From: Streptomyces scabiei 87.22
Lineage (GTDB): Bacteria; Actinomycetota; Actinomycetes; Streptomycetales; Streptomycetaceae
DNA length: 64,000 nucleotides
Direction of reading: 5' to 3'
NCBI RefSeq assembly: GCF_000091305.1
Contig: NC_013929.1
Span: 6,820,001 to 6,884,000, forward strand
A model generated the notes under the pieces. That model worked only from the letters and a program-made list of their open reading frames with translations. It made no database searches and was not told the DNA's origin. The position numbers were made by a program, and so were the translations under genes. Of this stretch, positions 26,494 to 33,695 are shown piece by piece (position 1 is the first letter of the stretch; the number at the start of each line of letters is the position of its first letter).

Positions 26494-26530
26494 GGGCGGA
26501 TCATCCGTACCACGGGTAACGGAAGTCAAC
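26494..26530 (-). promoter_or_regulatory. Promoter and operator-like repeat of the beta-glucosidase operon
   Basis: On the minus strand TTGACT (26529-26524), an 18-base spacer and GATGAT (26505-26500) lead, after six bases, to the ATG at 26493. The spacer holds CCGTTACC-CGT-GGTACGG, an inverted repeat with a one-base bulge, ideally placed for a sugar-responsive repressor. Confidence 0.5.
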
Positions 26531-26581
26531 GCCCTGGGGTGAAGTGCCCGTTACGCACCCCCGGCGCCCCGGCGGGGCCGC

Positions 26582-26848
26582 TCACGCCCCCTCCTTGAGC
26601 ACCCTCCTGATCAGCTCCCGCTGCCCCTCGGTCAGCCCGGGATCCGCGCAGTGCACCGTCCTCCCGTCCACCGTGATCTCGTAGCGGAAGCCGTCCGGCA
26701 CCCCGAACGGCGGCGAGTCCCGGCCGGCGGCGAGCGCGCACTCGGCCAGGGCCCTCCACTCCTCGGCATCGGGCCGTCCGGCGGTGTCCACCACCGCGTG
26801 CCGCTCGATGCCCGCGAAACCGCCCGTGCGCCGCACTTCGATACGCAT
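26582..26848 (-). CDS. Emfourin-like inhibitor of M4 metalloprotease
   Basis: The 88-residue protein starts MRIEVRRTGGFAGIERHAVVDT, the pattern of emfourin (M4in), a small protein known to inhibit protealysin-like M4 proteases. It lies 59 bases downstream of, and in line with, an M4 protease gene, the usual emfourin-protease pairing. No signal peptide is present, so both proteins would meet in the cytosol. The identification rests on the N-terminal pattern, the size and this pairing. Confidence 0.82.
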   Translation of the reverse strand: MRIEVRRTGGFAGIERHAVVDTAGRPDAEEWRALAECALAAGRDSPPFGVPDGFRYEITVDGRTVHCADPGLTEGQRELIRRVLKEGA

Positions 26849-26907
26849 GGGTCATGTCTAGTACGGATCGGGGCCCGGCCGCAGCACCGCGTGGCCGGAC
26901 CCGGCCC

Positions 26908-27987
26908 TCACAGCGTCCGCACGCCCACCTGCTCCCAGCCCTTCAGCACCGCCGTCAGCTCGTCGCCCTGCCCGAAGCGGTCCTTCGCCGCCTTCACCGT
27001 GAGCGTGGCGAAGTCGACGAAGAGGGCCTGCTTGCTCAGCTCGCCCCCGGTGAGGACGTCGTACCAGATCTGCCCGGCGCGCTCCCAGGCGTGACCGCCG
27101 AGCGCGGTGGCCACCAGGTAGAACGCGTGGTTGGGGATACCGGAGTTGATGTGGACGCCGCCGTTGTCGCGGCCCGTGCGGACGTAGCCGTCCATGGTCG
27201 CCGGCTGCGGGTCCTTGCCGAGGACGTCGTCGTCGTACGCCGTGCCCGGGGCCTTCATCGAACGCAGGGCCGTGCCGGTGACCCGCGGGGCGAGCAGGCC
27301 GGCGCCGATCAGCCAGTCCGCCTCGGCGGCGGTCTGGCCGAGCGTGTACTGCTTGATGAGCGCGCCGAAGACGTCCGACATGGACTCGTTGAGCGCGCCC
27401 GGCTGCCCGAAGTACGTGAGGTTCGCCGTGTACTGGGTGACGCCGTGGCTCAGTTCGTGGCCGATGACGTCGATCGGGATGGTGAAGTCGAGGAAGATCT
27501 CGCCGTCGCCGTCGCCGAACACCATCTGCTCGCCGTTCCAGAAGGCGTTGTTGTAGTCGCGGTCGTAGTGCACGGTCGCGTCCAGCGGCAGGCCGTTGCC
27601 GTCGATCGAGTCGCGCGCGAAGGACTGCCAGAACAGCTCGTACGTGGCACCCAGGCCCGCGTACGCGCGGTTGACCGTGGCGTCCCTGCCGGGCTCCTCG
27701 CCCTCGCCGCGCACCTTCCTGCCGGGCAGGTCCGTGCCGTGGCGGGCGTCGTGGATCGTGCGGTGCGGCCGGCCCGCCTCGGCCCCCAGGGGCGCGGCGA
27801 TGCCGGGGGCGCCGATGACCGTGGTCAGCCGGCGGTGGGTGCGCTCGAAGGCGTCGCGCTCCAGGGTCTTGCGCGCGGCGCCGGCGAGCACGGGGTCCTC
27901 GGCGCGGGAGAGCTTGTCGAGGACGTGGGGTGGTACGACGGTGCAGAAGACGGGCTCGTGGCCCCCGTTGGTCGTCATGTTCCGCAC
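26908..27987 (-). CDS. M4 family metallopeptidase, protealysin-like
   Basis: The 359-residue thermolysin-fold protease has zinc ligands in HELSH (about 177-181) and Glu in ALNESMSDVFGAL, and the catalytic HINSGIPNHAFYL segment. It has no signal peptide. The short N-terminal VFCTVVPPHVLDKL region is a protealysin-type propeptide with the cysteine-containing C-x-x-x-P-P element. I chose GTG at 27987 (GGAG eight bases upstream) rather than ATG at 27978. Paired with an emfourin gene; protealysin-type enzymes act on cytosolic or host proteins. Confidence 0.93.
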   Translation of the reverse strand: MRNMTTNGGHEPVFCTVVPPHVLDKLSRAEDPVLAGAARKTLERDAFERTHRRLTTVIGAPGIAAPLGAEAGRPHRTIHDARHGTDLPGRKVRGEGEEPGRDATVNRAYAGLGATYELFWQSFARDSIDGNGLPLDATVHYDRDYNNAFWNGEQMVFGDGDGEIFLDFTIPIDVIGHELSHGVTQYTANLTYFGQPGALNESMSDVFGALIKQYTLGQTAAEADWLIGAGLLAPRVTGTALRSMKAPGTAYDDDVLGKDPQPATMDGYVRTGRDNGGVHINSGIPNHAFYLVATALGGHAWERAGQIWYDVLTGGELSKQALFVDFATLTVKAAKDRFGQGDELTAVLKGWEQVGVRTL

Positions 27988-28106
27988 GATTGCACTCCGT
28001 TAGGGGCGTGTCACTAGGGGCCACCATGATTGGTGAAATGTCGCCGTATGGGTTGTGGATCGTCACCGCCGTGTTACGGAGGGTTGGGGTCGGGCCTTCC
28101 GTGGGT

Positions 28107-28140
28107 GGGGTTCTCGCGCAGTTCCCCGCGCCCCTGACGG
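28107..28140 (-). repeat. Dispersed intergenic repeat, copy D
   Basis: Reverse-oriented copy of the GGGGCGCGGGGAACTGCGCG core between the M4 protease start and the leuA leader. Confidence 0.85.
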
Positions 28141-28240
28141 GCGCACTGCCGTGCTCCATGTGGGCTTGCGCACCTTTTGCCCCCTATTCGGTGCCGGTCC
28201 CGCATACTGATACGACCCCGCGCGGCAGGGACGGCTCGGC

Positions 28241-28246
28241 TAGGCT
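28241..28246 (+). promoter_or_regulatory. -10-like hexamer of the leuA leader
   Basis: TAGGCT fits TANNNT and would start transcription around 28253, a few bases before the leader-peptide ATG at 28257. Confidence 0.45.
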
Positions 28247-28256
28247 GCTCCGCATC

Positions 28257-28304
28257 ATGCGTTTCGGGCTGCTTCTCCTTAGCTGCCGCGGCGAGGGCCT
28301 GTAG
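28257..28304 (+). CDS. leuL: leuA leader peptide
   Basis: The 15-residue peptide MRFGLLLLSCRGEGL contains four consecutive leucine codons and a fifth at the end, and lies 82 bases before leuA. This is the layout of a leucine attenuator: ribosome stalling at the Leu codons should change the fold of the RNA behind it. It is too short for ordinary gene callers. Leader peptides of this type with an RGEG-like end are known before branched-chain amino-acid genes in actinobacteria, although attenuation itself has been questioned in S. coelicolor. Confidence 0.8.
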   Translation: MRFGLLLLSCRGEGL

Positions 28305-28352
28305 TCGAGGCCGACCCCCTCCCCGCGGTGCTTTGGCGTTGCGTCGTCGGCC
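28286..28352 (+). promoter_or_regulatory. leuA attenuator candidate: two competing stems
   Basis: CCGCGGCGAGGG (28286-28297, inside the leader peptide) can pair with 28317-28328 with one mismatch. GGCCGAC (28309-28315) can pair with GTCGGCC (28346-28352). The two stems overlap in loop and arm space, so ribosome position on the leader peptide could choose between them. The second is followed by GTCCTTTC, only a weak U-tract. Confidence 0.55.
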
Positions 28353-28385
28353 GTCCTTTCCGGACCATCGAGGAGCCCACGCATC

Positions 28386-30107
28386 ATGGCGAACCGCCAG
28401 CAGCCCACGTCCATGCCGATCCACAAGTACGGGCAGTACGACCAGGTCGACATCCCGGACCGCACGTGGCCGAACAACCGGATCACCGTCGCCCCCCGCT
28501 GGCTCTCCACCGACCTGCGCGACGGCAACCAGTCCCTGATCGACCCGATGTCGCCCGAGCGCAAGCGCCGGATGTTCGACCAGCTGGTCAAGATGGGCTA
28601 CAAGGAGATCGAGGTCGGCTTCCCCGCCTCCGGCCAGACGGACTTCGACTTCGTACGGTCGATCATCGAGGAGCCGGGCGTCATCCCGGACGACGTCACC
28701 ATCTCCGTCCTGACCCAGGCCCGTGAGGACCTGATCGAGCGGACCGTGGAGTCGCTGAAGGGCGCCAAGCGGGCGACCGTCCACCTGTACAACGCGACCG
28801 CCCCCGTCTTCCGCCGGGTCGTCTTCCGGGGTTCCAAGGACGACATCAAGCAGATCGCGGTGGACGGCACGCGGCTGGTGATGGAGTACGCCGAGAAACT
28901 GCTGGGCCCCGAGACCGAGTTCGGCTACCAGTACAGCCCCGAGATCTTCACCGACACCGAGCTGGACTTCGCGCTGGAGGTCTGCGAGGCGGTCATGGAC
29001 GTCTGGCAGCCCGGTCCGGGCCGCGAGATCATCCTCAACCTGCCCGCCACGGTGGAGCGTTCGACCCCGTCCACGCACGCGGACCGCTTCGAGTGGATGG
29101 GGCGCAACATCTCCCGCCGCGAGCACGTCTGCATCTCCATCCACCCGCACAACGACCGCGGTACGGCCGTCGCGGCGGCCGAACTGGCGCTGATGGCCGG
29201 CGCCGACCGCGTCGAGGGCTGTCTGTTCGGCCAGGGCGAGCGCACCGGCAACGTCGACCTGGTCACCCTGGGCATGAACCTGTTCTCGCAGGGCGTCGAC
29301 CCGCAGATCGACTTCTCCGACATCGACGAGATCCGTCGCACGTGGGAGTACTGCAACCAGATGGAGGTCCACCCGCGCCACCCGTACGTGGGCGACCTGG
29401 TCTACACGTCCTTCTCCGGCTCCCACCAGGACGCCATCAAGAAGGGCTTCGACGCCATGGAGGCGTCCGCGAAGGAGCAGGGGAAGACGGTCGACGACAT
29501 CGAGTGGGCCGTGCCGTACCTGCCGATCGACCCCAAGGACGTCGGCCGCTCCTACGAGGCCGTCATCCGGGTCAACTCGCAGTCCGGCAAGGGCGGTATC
29601 GCCTACGTCCTGAAGAACGACCACAAGCTGGACCTGCCGCGCCGGATGCAGATCGAGTTCTCGAAGCTGATCCAGGCCAAGACCGACGCCGAGGGCGGCG
29701 AGGTCACCGGCTCCGACATCTGGGCCGTCTTCCAGGACGAGTACCTGCCGAACCCCGACAACCCGTGGGGCCGGGTCCAGGTCCGCAACAACCAGTCGAC
29801 CACCGACAAGGACGGCGTGGACACGCTGACCGTGGAGGCCGAGGTCGACGGCGCGCCGACCACCCTGGTCGGCACCGGCAACGGCCCGATCTCCGCGTTC
29901 TTCGACGCGCTGCAGGGCGTCGGCATCGACGCACGGCTGCTGGACTACCAGGAGCACACGATGAGCGAGGGCGCCTCCGCGCAGGCCGCCTCGTACATCG
30001 AGGTCGCCATCGAGGACAAGGTTCTGTGGGGCATCGGTATCGACGCGAACACGACGCGTGCGTCGCTGAAGGCGGTCGTCTCCGCCGTCAACCGAGCGGC
30101 TCGCTGA
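28386..30107 (+). CDS. leuA: 2-isopropylmalate synthase
   Basis: The 573-residue enzyme condenses acetyl-CoA with 2-oxoisovalerate in the first committed step of leucine synthesis. The barrel starts with STDLRDGNQSLIDPM (metal Asp), HPHNDRGTAVAAAELALMAGADRVEGCLFGQGERTGNVD carries the HxH and product sites, and the C-terminal allosteric domain (about 440-573) ends in SAVNRAAR. It is the long actinobacterial form (LeuA type 2). GAGGAG lies about 12 bases before the ATG. A terminator hairpin follows. Confidence 0.96.
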   Translation: MANRQQPTSMPIHKYGQYDQVDIPDRTWPNNRITVAPRWLSTDLRDGNQSLIDPMSPERKRRMFDQLVKMGYKEIEVGFPASGQTDFDFVRSIIEEPGVIPDDVTISVLTQAREDLIERTVESLKGAKRATVHLYNATAPVFRRVVFRGSKDDIKQIAVDGTRLVMEYAEKLLGPETEFGYQYSPEIFTDTELDFALEVCEAVMDVWQPGPGREIILNLPATVERSTPSTHADRFEWMGRNISRREHVCISIHPHNDRGTAVAAAELALMAGADRVEGCLFGQGERTGNVDLVTLGMNLFSQGVDPQIDFSDIDEIRRTWEYCNQMEVHPRHPYVGDLVYTSFSGSHQDAIKKGFDAMEASAKEQGKTVDDIEWAVPYLPIDPKDVGRSYEAVIRVNSQSGKGGIAYVLKNDHKLDLPRRMQIEFSKLIQAKTDAEGGEVTGSDIWAVFQDEYLPNPDNPWGRVQVRNNQSTTDKDGVDTLTVEAEVDGAPTTLVGTGNGPISAFFDALQGVGIDARLLDYQEHTMSEGASAQAASYIEVAIEDKVLWGIGIDANTTRASLKAVVSAVNRAAR

Positions 30108-30129
30108 CCAGCCCGACCGGCGGTTTGAA

Positions 30130-30164
30130 GGGCCCCGTTCACCGGAATCCGGCGGACGGGGCCC
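30130..30164 (+). terminator. Terminator after leuA
   Basis: GGGCCCCGT (30130-30138) pairs perfectly with ACGGGGCCC (30156-30164), and the loop contains CCGG/CCGG that can extend the stem. It is followed by GTCGTTTA. Confidence 0.75.
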
Positions 30165-30233
30165 GTCGTTTACCGGCCAAACCCTGTGCAGGTCGCGGGT
30201 AGGGCTCGTCCGGAGTACTGACTGCGCCTCACG

Positions 30234-30269
30234 GATGTGGCTAACATCACCGAGCGCGGCAATGTTGCC
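30234..30269. promoter_or_regulatory. Two inverted repeats before the TerB-like gene
   Basis: GATGT-GGCTA-ACATC (30234-30248) and GGCAA-TG-TTGCC (30258-30269) lie together 60-95 bases before the GTG start, in the only AT-richer patch of the 220-base gap. Candidate regulator sites. Confidence 0.35.
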
Positions 30270-30327
30270 GAGGGGGCACTTCCCGCGCCCAAGAGGGCCG
30301 TGTGTGGGGGAGTTACGGAGGTGCCAC

Positions 30328-31059
30328 GTGCTGCCAGGACGGGACCCGATCGGCGACGCCGCCGCGTCCGCCCGCGCCGGGTGCACCAGCCGTGCCACCG
30401 GTCTGTCGCGGGTGATGGGCACGCGGATCGCGTGGACGGGCGTCGGTGACGGCGAGTTCTTCTGTCCCGGCTGCGGAGGCGACCGCAACTACCAACGCCT
30501 CACCGGCCGCCGCCGCTTCACCCTCCTCGGCGTGCCGGTCCTGCCGCGCGGCGAGACGGGCCCCGTGGTGGAGTGCGCGGCCTGCCGCCACCACTACGCC
30601 ACGGACGTCCTCGACCACCCCACCACCACCCGCTTCTCCGCGATGCTCCGCGACGCCGTCCACACCGTCGCCCTGGCCGTCCTCGCGGCCGGCGGCAGCC
30701 GCTCCCGCACCTCCCTGTCCGTCGCCGCCTCCGCCGTCCGCTCCGCCGGCTTCGACGACTGCACCGAGGACCAGCTGGACGCCCTGGTCGAGGCCCTGGC
30801 CGCCGACACCGGCCGCGTCCACAGCGAACCCTGCGGCCCGGGCCTCGCCATAGAGCTCCACGAGGCCCTCGACCCGCTGGCCCCCCACCTCGCCTCCACC
30901 GGCCGTGAGGCGATCCTCCTCCAGGGCGCCCGGATCGCCCTGGCCGACGGCCCGTACACCCCGGCGGAGCGGGACGCGCTCGCCACGGTCGGGGCGGCCC
31001 TGACGATCTGCTCGGACGACGTGACCCGCCTGCTGGCGGCGGCGCGCACGCCCTCGTAG
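30328..31059 (+). CDS. TerB-like protein with N-terminal zinc ribbon
   Basis: The 243-residue protein has a zinc-ribbon pair, FFCPGCGG and VECAACRHHY (about residues 45-85), followed by a helical TerB-like domain (LRDAVHTVALAVLAAGG to ALADGPYTPAERDALATVGAALTI). TerB proteins are linked to tellurite resistance and phage defence, but isolated ones have no settled role. The GTG at 30328 is preceded by GGAGG at eight bases, whereas the open frame from the ATG at 30235 would read through the inverted repeats. It is convergent with the DapA-family gene. Confidence 0.8.
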   Translation: MLPGRDPIGDAAASARAGCTSRATGLSRVMGTRIAWTGVGDGEFFCPGCGGDRNYQRLTGRRRFTLLGVPVLPRGETGPVVECAACRHHYATDVLDHPTTTRFSAMLRDAVHTVALAVLAAGGSRSRTSLSVAASAVRSAGFDDCTEDQLDALVEALAADTGRVHSEPCGPGLAIELHEALDPLAPHLASTGREAILLQGARIALADGPYTPAERDALATVGAALTICSDDVTRLLAAARTPS

Positions 31060-31080
31060 CCCGCGCGCGGCCCCGGCCGC

Positions 31081-32016
31081 CTACAGCAGCTCCGCCGCCG
31101 CCAGGTACGCCCCTACGCGCTCCACCTCCGCCTCCGACAACGGGACCTGCGGCTCCGCGGTCGCCGGGCAGGCGATCACGCCGCGCAGGTGCAGGGCCGC
31201 CTTGAAGGCACCGAGGGCGGAGGAGCCGCCGCCCATGCGGGCGGAGGAGCCGACACCGGTCAGCCCGAAGAGGGCGCACAGGCGCTCCTGCTCGGCACGG
31301 GCCCCGTCCCGGTCGCCGGCCCGGAAGAGGCGGTCGAGACGGACGTACCCGGCCGGGTCGACGTTCGCCAGGCCCGGCACCGCGCCGTCCGCGCCCAGGG
31401 CGAGGGCGGAGTCGACGACGAGTTCGGAGCCGGTGAGGACGCTGAAACCGCTGATCGCGGGGTCCGTACGGGCGCCCGTGACCACCGTGCGGAATGCGGC
31501 CAGATCGCCGCTGGAGTCCTTGAGACCGGCGATGACCCCCTCGGCCGCCAGTTCCAGGACCACGTCGGCCGGCAGCTTCGTGTGCACGGCCGACGGGATG
31601 TCGTAGGCGAGGACGGGGACGGGGGAGCCCGCGGCCAGCAGCCGGAAGTGCCGGGCGATCTCCGCCGGGTGTGTCCGGGTGTAGAAGGGAGCCGTCGCCA
31701 CCACGGCCTGCGCCCCGGCGGCGGTCACGGCCCGGACGTGGTCCAGCACCCGGGGCGTGGTCATGTCGATCGCCCCGGCGAGCACGGGGAGCCCGCCGCC
31801 GACATGCCCGACGACCGTCTCCACCACCCGCCGCCGCTGCGCGTCCGTCAGGAACGCCGCCTCCGACGACGAGCCGAGCACGAACAGCGCGTCCACACCG
31901 GCCGCCACCAGGTGGTCGACGAGCCGCGTCAGCGAGGGGACGTCCACCTCGCGGTCCGGCGTCAGCGGGGTGCAGACGGGCGGGACGACACCGGTCAGCG
32001 GGGCGGGCACGGGCAT
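31081..32016 (-). CDS. Dihydrodipicolinate synthase (DapA/NAL) family lyase
   Basis: The 311-residue class I aldolase-type protein has a Schiff-base Lys in AGLKDSSGDLAAF (about 166) and the YDIPSAVHTKL tyrosine segment. GSSSEAAFLTDAQRRRV replaces the GTTGE loop of true DapA, so it is more likely a catabolic aldolase or dehydratase of this superfamily than the lysine-synthesis enzyme. GAGGGAG about 10 bases before the ATG is a good ribosome site. Neighbours give no hint of the substrate. Confidence 0.85.
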   Translation of the reverse strand: MPVPAPLTGVVPPVCTPLTPDREVDVPSLTRLVDHLVAAGVDALFVLGSSSEAAFLTDAQRRRVVETVVGHVGGGLPVLAGAIDMTTPRVLDHVRAVTAAGAQAVVATAPFYTRTHPAEIARHFRLLAAGSPVPVLAYDIPSAVHTKLPADVVLELAAEGVIAGLKDSSGDLAAFRTVVTGARTDPAISGFSVLTGSELVVDSALALGADGAVPGLANVDPAGYVRLDRLFRAGDRDGARAEQERLCALFGLTGVGSSARMGGGSSALGAFKAALHLRGVIACPATAEPQVPLSEAEVERVGAYLAAAELL

Positions 32017-32228
32017 CTGGCGGCTCCCTCGGCGCTACGGATCGCGTACGGAGCCCGGCGCGGACGCGGCCCGGCGCCCGGACGGGCCCGGTCACGCGTC
32101 CACTCCTGCTCCCGCACAGGATGGTGGCAGCCGCAGCGGTGGCCGGGGGCCGACTCGGCCGAGAACACCCGCGGGATCTCCGCGCCGCGAACCGTTCCGT
32201 CGCCCTGCGGCGCTTGTCCGGACGCGCG

Positions 32229-32244
32229 TACGATGCGGCGCATG
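32229..32244 (+). promoter_or_regulatory. Leaderless-type promoter of the phosphatase gene
   Basis: TACGAT at 32229-32234, seven bases, then ATG at 32242. The spacing favours this ATG over the in-frame ATG at 32233, which lies inside the hexamer. Confidence 0.45.
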
Positions 32245-32685
32245 TCCGCGGAGACGACCGAACCCTGGGACCCGGCCGCGCCGGGTGTCCTGCGCCTGCC
32301 CTCGGGGCGGCTGGTGCGCGGCCGGGGGCTGCGCCGTCCGCTCCCGGACGGACCTGTCCCCACGTACGCCGTGTACTGCCTCGGCCAGGACCCGCCCACG
32401 GTCCCCTGGACGTCCCGCTGGCTGCGCTGGCCCGACTTCCGGCTGCCCGCCGACCGGACGGAGGCCGCCCGGGTGCTGCGGGACGCCTTCGACCGGGCGG
32501 CCACCGAGCGGGTCGAGCTGGCGTGCGGCGGCGGCCGGGGCCGCACCGGCACCGCGCTGGCCTGCCTGGCGGTGCTGGACGGCGTACCGCCGCAGGAGGC
32601 CGTGTCGTACGTGCGCCGGCACTACGACCGGCACGCCGTGGAGACCCCCTGGCAGCGGCGGTACGTACGGCGCTTCGGGACCTGA
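32242..32685 (+). CDS. Protein-tyrosine phosphatase-like protein
   Basis: The 147-residue protein carries the CX5R(S/T) signature as ACGGGRGRTGTALAC, with the nucleophilic Cys near 94, followed by LDGVPPQEAVSYVRRHYDRHAVETPWQ. This resembles the compact dual-specificity-like phosphatases of actinobacteria. A general-acid Asp is plausibly in WPDFRLP. Start chosen by the leaderless promoter spacing. It is convergent with the dipeptidase gene. Confidence 0.85.
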   Translation: MSAETTEPWDPAAPGVLRLPSGRLVRGRGLRRPLPDGPVPTYAVYCLGQDPPTVPWTSRWLRWPDFRLPADRTEAARVLRDAFDRAATERVELACGGGRGRTGTALACLAVLDGVPPQEAVSYVRRHYDRHAVETPWQRRYVRRFGT

Positions 32686-32704
32686 CCGGCTCCGGCCGGA
32701 CCGG

Positions 32705-33361
32705 CTAGCCGGCGGTCCTCGCGGGCCCGTACAGGGCGTTCGCGGCACCCGTCATCAGCGCCCAGTACCGGTCCCCGTACGACCAGTGCCACCACTCGGT
32801 GGGGTAGTTGACCAGCCCGGCCGTGGTGAGGGCCGCGCTCAGGACGCGGCGGTTGCCTCGGGCGGCGTCGGAGATGTTCGGCGCGTCCGTGTAGCAGGCG
32901 TCGTCGCTCTCCTCGGGGCTCGCGTCGAGACGGGTGCCCATGTCGAGTTCCTCCCCCGCGGCGGTGCACAGGGTGAGGTCGACCGCGGCGCCCGCCACGT
33001 GCGGCCCGATCTCCGGCGGCGAGAGGGAACGGCTGGCCTGGACACGGAGGTGCTCCTCGGTCCACTCCGGGTGGGCGAGCCGCAGCTCGGCGGCGTACGC
33101 CTCGAAGTACTCGATCTGCAGGGCCAGTGGCCGGTACCCCTCGGTGACCAGCAGTCGCAGCCCCTCGGGGAGCAGGCGGGCGGCCCGCGCCAGACGCCAG
33201 GCGACACCCTCGCGCAGATGCGCGTACGACCCCTCGGGATCGGCCTGACGGGAGTCGACCACCACGAAGGGCAGCTCCCTCAGATCGACGAGGGGCTCAC
33301 CGCACTCCTGCACCGGGACACCGGCGACCCGGGGGTCGCTCATGAGGATGATCGAAGGCAT
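32705..33361 (-). CDS. M15 family D-Ala-D-Ala dipeptidase (VanX/DdpX type)
   Basis: The 218-residue zinc peptidase has HVAGAAVDL (His and Asp zinc ligands, SxHxxGxAxD type) near residue 117, and EWWHWSYGDRYW with the catalytic Glu and third ligand His near 185. The EGYRPLALQIEYFEAY segment contains the conserved Arg. The family cleaves D-alanyl-D-alanine. No vanH or vanA partner is nearby, so a housekeeping or peptidoglycan-recycling role is likelier than glycopeptide resistance. There is no signal peptide. GGAAG precedes the ATG. Confidence 0.88.
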   Translation of the reverse strand: MPSIILMSDPRVAGVPVQECGEPLVDLRELPFVVVDSRQADPEGSYAHLREGVAWRLARAARLLPEGLRLLVTEGYRPLALQIEYFEAYAAELRLAHPEWTEEHLRVQASRSLSPPEIGPHVAGAAVDLTLCTAAGEELDMGTRLDASPEESDDACYTDAPNISDAARGNRRVLSAALTTAGLVNYPTEWWHWSYGDRYWALMTGAANALYGPARTAG

Positions 33362-33695
33362 GGGTCGTCTTCCACCGGGCGGCAGGTGTGCGGCGGAGGG
33401 GGGTGCGGCAGCACCCCGGGGAGGGACCTGATCCCCTGATGTCCCTCCCCGGGGGCTTCCCCCCTTGAGTGGTGGTCTGCGGTCCGGGTCGGGGCGGTCC
33501 CCCAGTCCGTCCTGCTGTTCCGAACCCACTGTCGTCACGTTCCCACCGGTCCGTCCCCTGTGCGCTCCGGTGGGCCGACCGGCCGGGCGGTGGTCGCCCG
33601 GCCGATCCGTTGTTCCCCCGAGAGCACCGAGAATGGCGCACCCCGCTGGAAGTTCTCTGCAAGTCCGCCGCAAGCGGGTTTCGGCCTGGCCGGGA
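33362..33695. other. 334-base gene-free region with a long hairpin
   Basis: Between the dipeptidase start and the AfsR-like stop no gene is visible. The main feature is a perfect 14-bp inverted repeat, listed separately. The rest is GC-rich without recognisable signals. Confidence 0.7.
33414..33454. terminator. 14-bp perfect inverted repeat behind the AfsR-like gene
   Basis: CCCCGGGGAGGGAC (33414-33427) pairs with GTCCCTCCCCGGGG (33441-33454) over a 13-base loop. It lies 240 bases past the AfsR-like stop and 50 bases before the dipeptidase start on the same strand. It could be a terminator or a leader structure of the dipeptidase mRNA; there is no T-run. Confidence 0.55.

Noticed and set aside
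28074..30488. Minus-strand frame of 804 residues over leuA
   Set aside because: Antisense to an intact leuA with conserved metal and product sites; composition typical of a shadow.
32705..33361. Glycopeptide-resistance role for the VanX-type dipeptidase
   Set aside because: No vanH, vanA, vanS or vanR genes are nearby. The motif alone supports only a D-Ala-D-Ala dipeptidase.
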